From Neisseriaceae bacterium (GTDB taxonomy: Bacteria; Pseudomonadota; Gammaproteobacteria; Burkholderiales; Neisseriaceae), in contig JAFWUA010000091.1 of NCBI GenBank assembly GCA_017518785.1, positions 1-7,654 of the forward strand: 7,654 nucleotides of DNA. The letters run 5' to 3'. This document shows, piece after piece, positions 5,517 through 7,654 of this stretch. The position numbers and the translations under genes were made by a program. The notes below the pieces were generated by a model that was not told where the DNA came from, did not search any database, and saw nothing but the letters and a program-made list of their open reading frames with translations. Position 1 is the stretch's first letter. Each line of letters begins with the position of its first letter.

Positions 5517-6161
5517 ATGCGTTTGATTGCATTTATAAAAAAAATACTAAAAACCTTACTCTATATGAGTTTGGTTGTATTTTTTTTGATTGTTTTTCTG
5601 TGTGGTTGGGTGGTATGGCAAGGGCAGGAAAGACAATTACAAACAGCTGATGCGGCAATTGTATTAGGTGCGGCAGCATGGGGAAATAAGCCATCTCCGG
5701 TATTTACCGAAAGAATCCGTCATGCGGTGAATTTGTATCATGCAGGAGTTGTGCGTAAATTAATTTTTACTGGTGGCACTCCCAAAGATGGTTTTGCCAC
5801 AGAAGCAGAAGTAGGAGAGCGTTGGGCAATTCAACATGGTGTATTGAAAGAAGATATTTTTGTTGAAAAAACCTCGCGTAACACTTTGTATAATTTAAAA
5901 AATGCCGCTGATGTTGCTAAAAATAACAATCTTTCTTCTTTTATAATCGTAAGCGACCCATATCACTTGGCAAGGGCTAAATTGATGGCAAAACATCTAA
6001 ATTTACAAGTGCAATTGTCTTCCACACCTACTTCTCGCTTTAACAATATGTCTTGGTATTCAAAATTGCGTATACTGATTCATGAGGCTTATGGTATTGT
6101 TTTATATTATATTTTTCATTTATTGGAGATAGTGGATCAGGCGTATTATCTCAATCATTAA
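5517..6161 (+). CDS. YdcF/SanA-family DUF218 membrane protein
   Basis: A 214-residue protein. Residues 11-35 are a strong hydrophobic segment after a basic start, so it is an N-terminally anchored inner-membrane protein. The DUF218 domain follows: AAIVLGAAAWGNKPSPVF (46-63), RIRHAVNLYHAG (67-78), KLIFTGG (81-87), then TSRNTLYNL (119-127) and IIVSDPYHLARA (143-154), the conserved motifs of the family. A second hydrophobic stretch (about 186-206) near the C-terminus may touch the membrane. DUF218 proteins such as SanA and ElyC/YdcF are linked to envelope integrity and possibly lipid carrier metabolism, but the reaction is not established. The ATG at 5517 is chosen over the TTG one codon earlier; AGAAAG provides a weak ribosome site. 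It is co-directional with hemJ and the ribonuclease, separated by a miniature element. Confidence 0.88.
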   Translation: MRLIAFIKKILKTLLYMSLVVFFLIVFLCGWVVWQGQERQLQTADAAIVLGAAAWGNKPSPVFTERIRHAVNLYHAGVVRKLIFTGGTPKDGFATEAEVGERWAIQHGVLKEDIFVEKTSRNTLYNLKNAADVAKNNNLSSFIIVSDPYHLARAKLMAKHLNLQVQLSSTPTSRFNNMSWYSKLRILIHEAYGIVLYYIFHLLEIVDQAYYLNH

Positions 6162-6183
6162 ATCCCCTTTAACTCTCCTTGTT

Positions 6184-6316
6184 AGAGACTCCTGCAAAAC
6201 TCGTCATTCTGAATTTCACGAAGTGAAATGAAGAATCTAATTTATTGTTTATAAAGATTCTTCGCTACGCTCAGAATGACGAGTAATGGAAAAAATCGAG
6301 TTTTGCAGGAGTCTCT
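6184..6316. mobile_element. Miniature inverted-repeat element, copy 3
   Basis: A 133-bp element with perfect 20-bp terminal repeats, AGAGACTCCTGCAAAACTCG (6184-6203) and its complement at 6297-6316. The interior pairs CGTCATTCTGA on the left with TCAGAATGACG on the right and GAAGAATCT with AGATTCTTC, with the TTTCACGAAGTGAAA insertion on the left and an extra A-rich stretch on the right. GTT lies directly on both sides and could be a 3-bp target duplication. It has the most regular arms of the three copies. It sits between the DUF218 gene and hemJ and, being a large hairpin, would be transcribed in any read-through message. Confidence 0.88.
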
Positions 6317-6320
6317 GTTA

Positions 6321-6326
6321 TATAAT
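6321..6326 (+). promoter_or_regulatory. Possible -10 element for hemJ at the edge of miniature element copy 3
   Basis: A perfect TATAAT begins four bases after the element end. Seventeen bases upstream the hexamer falls inside the element's terminal repeat (GAGTTT, 6298-6303) and matches the consensus poorly. Initiation near 6333 would leave about 30 bases before the hemJ ATG. Confidence 0.35.
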
Positions 6327-6362
6327 CATCCGTTGATATGTGTAGGACTTAAAAATTTAATT

Positions 6363-6788
6363 ATGTTGTATCTTTACTTAAAATTATTTCATATCTTTTT
6401 TGTAGTTTCGTGGTTTGCAGGTTTATTTTATCTGCCACGAATTTTTGTTAATTTGGCAGCATTAAATACGGATAGTAGCGAGTATAAACAACTTTTAGCG
6501 ATGAGTCGGCGTTTGTATCGTTTTATGACACCAATTGGAGTATTGGCACTACTGACTGGGATTTTGGTCGCATTTGCATCATATGCGTGGACTGGGGCAG
6601 CTTGGGCTCATGTCAAAGTTTTGGTTGGTCTTTTATTAGCCGTGTATCACTATTTTTGTTTAAGATTTTTAATCCAATTCGAACAGGGAACAAACAAAAA
6701 AACTCATACTTGGTTTCGCTATTTTAATGAAGTTCCGGTATTTTTATTGTTATTTGCCATTTTCTTGGCATTATTCAAACCGTTTTAA
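6363..6788 (+). CDS. hemJ: Protoporphyrinogen IX oxidase HemJ
   Basis: A 141-residue, four-helix membrane protein of the HemJ (UPF0093) family, which oxidises protoporphyrinogen IX to protoporphyrin IX in haem synthesis where HemG or HemY is lacking. Typical motifs are present: KLFHIFFVVSWFAGLFYLPR (7-26) with His10 and Arg26, WAHVKVLVGLLLAVYHYF (81-98) with His83, Lys85 and His96, and RYFNEVP (119-125). Length is normal. The frame stays open 29 codons further upstream to an ATG at 6276 inside miniature element copy 3, but the family start is MLxxKxFH, so the ATG at 6363 is chosen. The nearest Shine-Dalgarno-like AGGA (6344-6347) is 15 bases away, longer than usual. The ribonuclease gene follows after 19 bases, suggesting co-transcription. 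Confidence 0.92.
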   Translation: MLYLYLKLFHIFFVVSWFAGLFYLPRIFVNLAALNTDSSEYKQLLAMSRRLYRFMTPIGVLALLTGILVAFASYAWTGAAWAHVKVLVGLLLAVYHYFCLRFLIQFEQGTNKKTHTWFRYFNEVPVFLLLFAIFLALFKPF

Positions 6789-6807
6789 TTTCTTGTGAAA
6801 AAGTGTA

Positions 6808-7654
6808 ATGAATATTTTTTATGAAGAGACTGGACATTTTAAGTGTGCCAATGTAATCCAACGCAATGATGCCTCATATCAAGCGGATACATCTACTGGA
6901 AAGCGTGTTAAGGTAAAAGCTTCCAATGTATTTTTTGAATTTAATGGAGATTGCGTCTATTTTTTAGAAAAAGCCACCCAAATTGCAAGTGAAATCGACA
7001 TTGAATTAATGTGGGAAGCCACAAACAGTGAAGAGTTTTCTTATGAACAGGTTGCGAATGAATATTTTGGCAATACATGTAGCAAAGAGGAATTAGCTGC
7101 AACCTTAATAGCATTGTATAGTGCTCCTATTTATTTTCATAAAAAATCAAAGGGTAAATTCAAAGCGGCTGATGAAAAAACTCTTAAATTAGCTTTGGCA
7201 GCAATTGAACGCAAAAAAATAGAAGAACAACAAATCGACACTTGGGTTAAAGAATTATCATCAAATAGTCTGCCGGAAAGCATTGCTAATGATTTAACTT
7301 CCATACTTCATAAACCAGATAAGCAAAGCTTAACTTATAAAGCGTTTTCCAAAGCCGCTGAAACATTGAAAATTTCTCCTTTGGATTTAGCATTCAGAAG
7401 TGGTGGGCTGACTTCAATTCATCAATACCTATTTGATGATTTTTTAATTAATTGTTTTGCAGATGAAATAACACTGCCGGAAATTGAAATTGAGCCATTT
7501 GGCACACTGCCAGAAGCAGACGGAGTTTATGCTTTTTCAATTGATGACAGTAAAACTACCGAAATTGACGATGCTATAAGTGTGATTGATATTGGTGGTG
7601 GTAAAAAGCGTTTGGGGATTCATATTGCAGCACCATCGTTATCTATCTTAGCCG
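6808..7654 (+). CDS. RNB-family 3'-5' exoribonuclease, RNase II type (3' end missing)
   Basis: From ATG 6808 the frame is open for 282 codons to the window edge. The start NIFYEETGHFKCANV and GKRVKVKASNVFFEF resemble the N-terminal domain of the RNase II-like proteins of beta-proteobacteria; a helical, Lys-rich middle follows. The RNB catalytic domain begins with VYAFSIDDSKTTEIDDAISV (about 241-260), giving metal-ligand aspartates D246, D254 and D255, aligned with D201, D209 and D210 of E. coli RNase II; the position of D207 is Glu252. Family members run to some 600 residues or more, so over half is missing here. The enzyme degrades single-stranded RNA processively in the cytoplasm. It follows hemJ by 19 bases with no strong ribosome site. 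A 13-mer lies in frame (7267-7279, encoding SLPES). Confidence 0.9.
   Translation, partial: MNIFYEETGHFKCANVIQRNDASYQADTSTGKRVKVKASNVFFEFNGDCVYFLEKATQIASEIDIELMWEATNSEEFSYEQVANEYFGNTCSKEELAATLIALYSAPIYFHKKSKGKFKAADEKTLKLALAAIERKKIEEQQIDTWVKELSSNSLPESIANDLTSILHKPDKQSLTYKAFSKAAETLKISPLDLAFRSGGLTSIHQYLFDDFLINCFADEITLPEIEIEPFGTLPEADGVYAFSIDDSKTTEIDDAISVIDIGGGKKRLGIHIAAPSLSILA
7267..7279 (+). repeat. DNA-uptake-sequence-like 13-mer inside the ribonuclease gene
   Basis: Exact AGTCTGCCGGAAA inside a coding region, reading Ser-Leu-Pro-Glu-Ser in the gene frame. A degenerate 11-of-13 match follows at 7471-7483 in the same gene, and another 11-of-13 match lies in accD at 1069-1081 on the minus strand. 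Confidence 0.72.

Noticed and set aside
5429..5650. Plus-strand open frame of 73 codons overlapping the start of the DUF218 gene
   Set aside because: It overlaps the conserved DUF218 frame, contains the intergenic 13-mer and ends without domain similarity.
6276..6362. N-terminal 29-residue extension of HemJ starting inside the miniature element
   Set aside because: The extra residues have no family similarity and come partly from the element; HemJ proteins start just before the first-helix histidine, as the ATG at 6363 gives.

Overview
The window is visibly AT-rich bacterial DNA from a proteobacterium, most probably a beta-proteobacterium of or near the Neisseriaceae. Three things point there: the gene set (mraZ, a trpA-accD pair, a FimV-like protein, hemJ, a beta-proteobacterial-type RNB ribonuclease), the dense short repeat that behaves like a DNA uptake sequence, and the miniature inverted-repeat elements in the intergenic gaps. 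The family assignment is inference; there is no rRNA or other decisive marker.

Layout. Positions 1-417 hold the 5' part of mraZ on the minus strand, followed upstream by a very good sigma70-type promoter (493-521) overlapping four 10-bp-spaced boxes that look like the MraZ operator. A 514-bp gap then carries a palindrome, a miniature element and an intrinsic terminator for the next operon. Positions 932-2602 are trpA-accD (minus strand, 12-bp gap). Divergent from it is an alpha/beta hydrolase (2804-3571), which converges through a symmetric terminator on a minus-strand FimV-like membrane protein (3641-4723) with nine 45-bp tandem repeats. A 793-bp gap (4724-5516) holds two adjacent inverted-repeat elements. 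The right end is co-directional: a YdcF/SanA-type DUF218 membrane protein (5517-6161), another miniature element, hemJ (6363-6788) and an RNase II-type exoribonuclease cut by the window end (6808-7654).

Three layers of repeats overlie the genes. (1) A 13-mer, AGTCTGCCGGAAA, occurs eight times exactly, four singly and four as two inverted pairs that form terminators at operon ends; this is how DNA uptake sequences are used in Neisseria, but the motif differs from the dialects I know. (2) A 126-135-bp hairpin-forming miniature element occurs three times (692-817, 5271-5405, 6184-6316). (3) A 196-bp element (5067-5262) has a different interior but nearly the same ends, suggesting mobilisation by the same unseen transposase. 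The genes are mostly housekeeping; no defence system, CRISPR array, tRNA or rRNA was seen. The most interesting material is the putative new uptake-sequence dialect and the repeat families.
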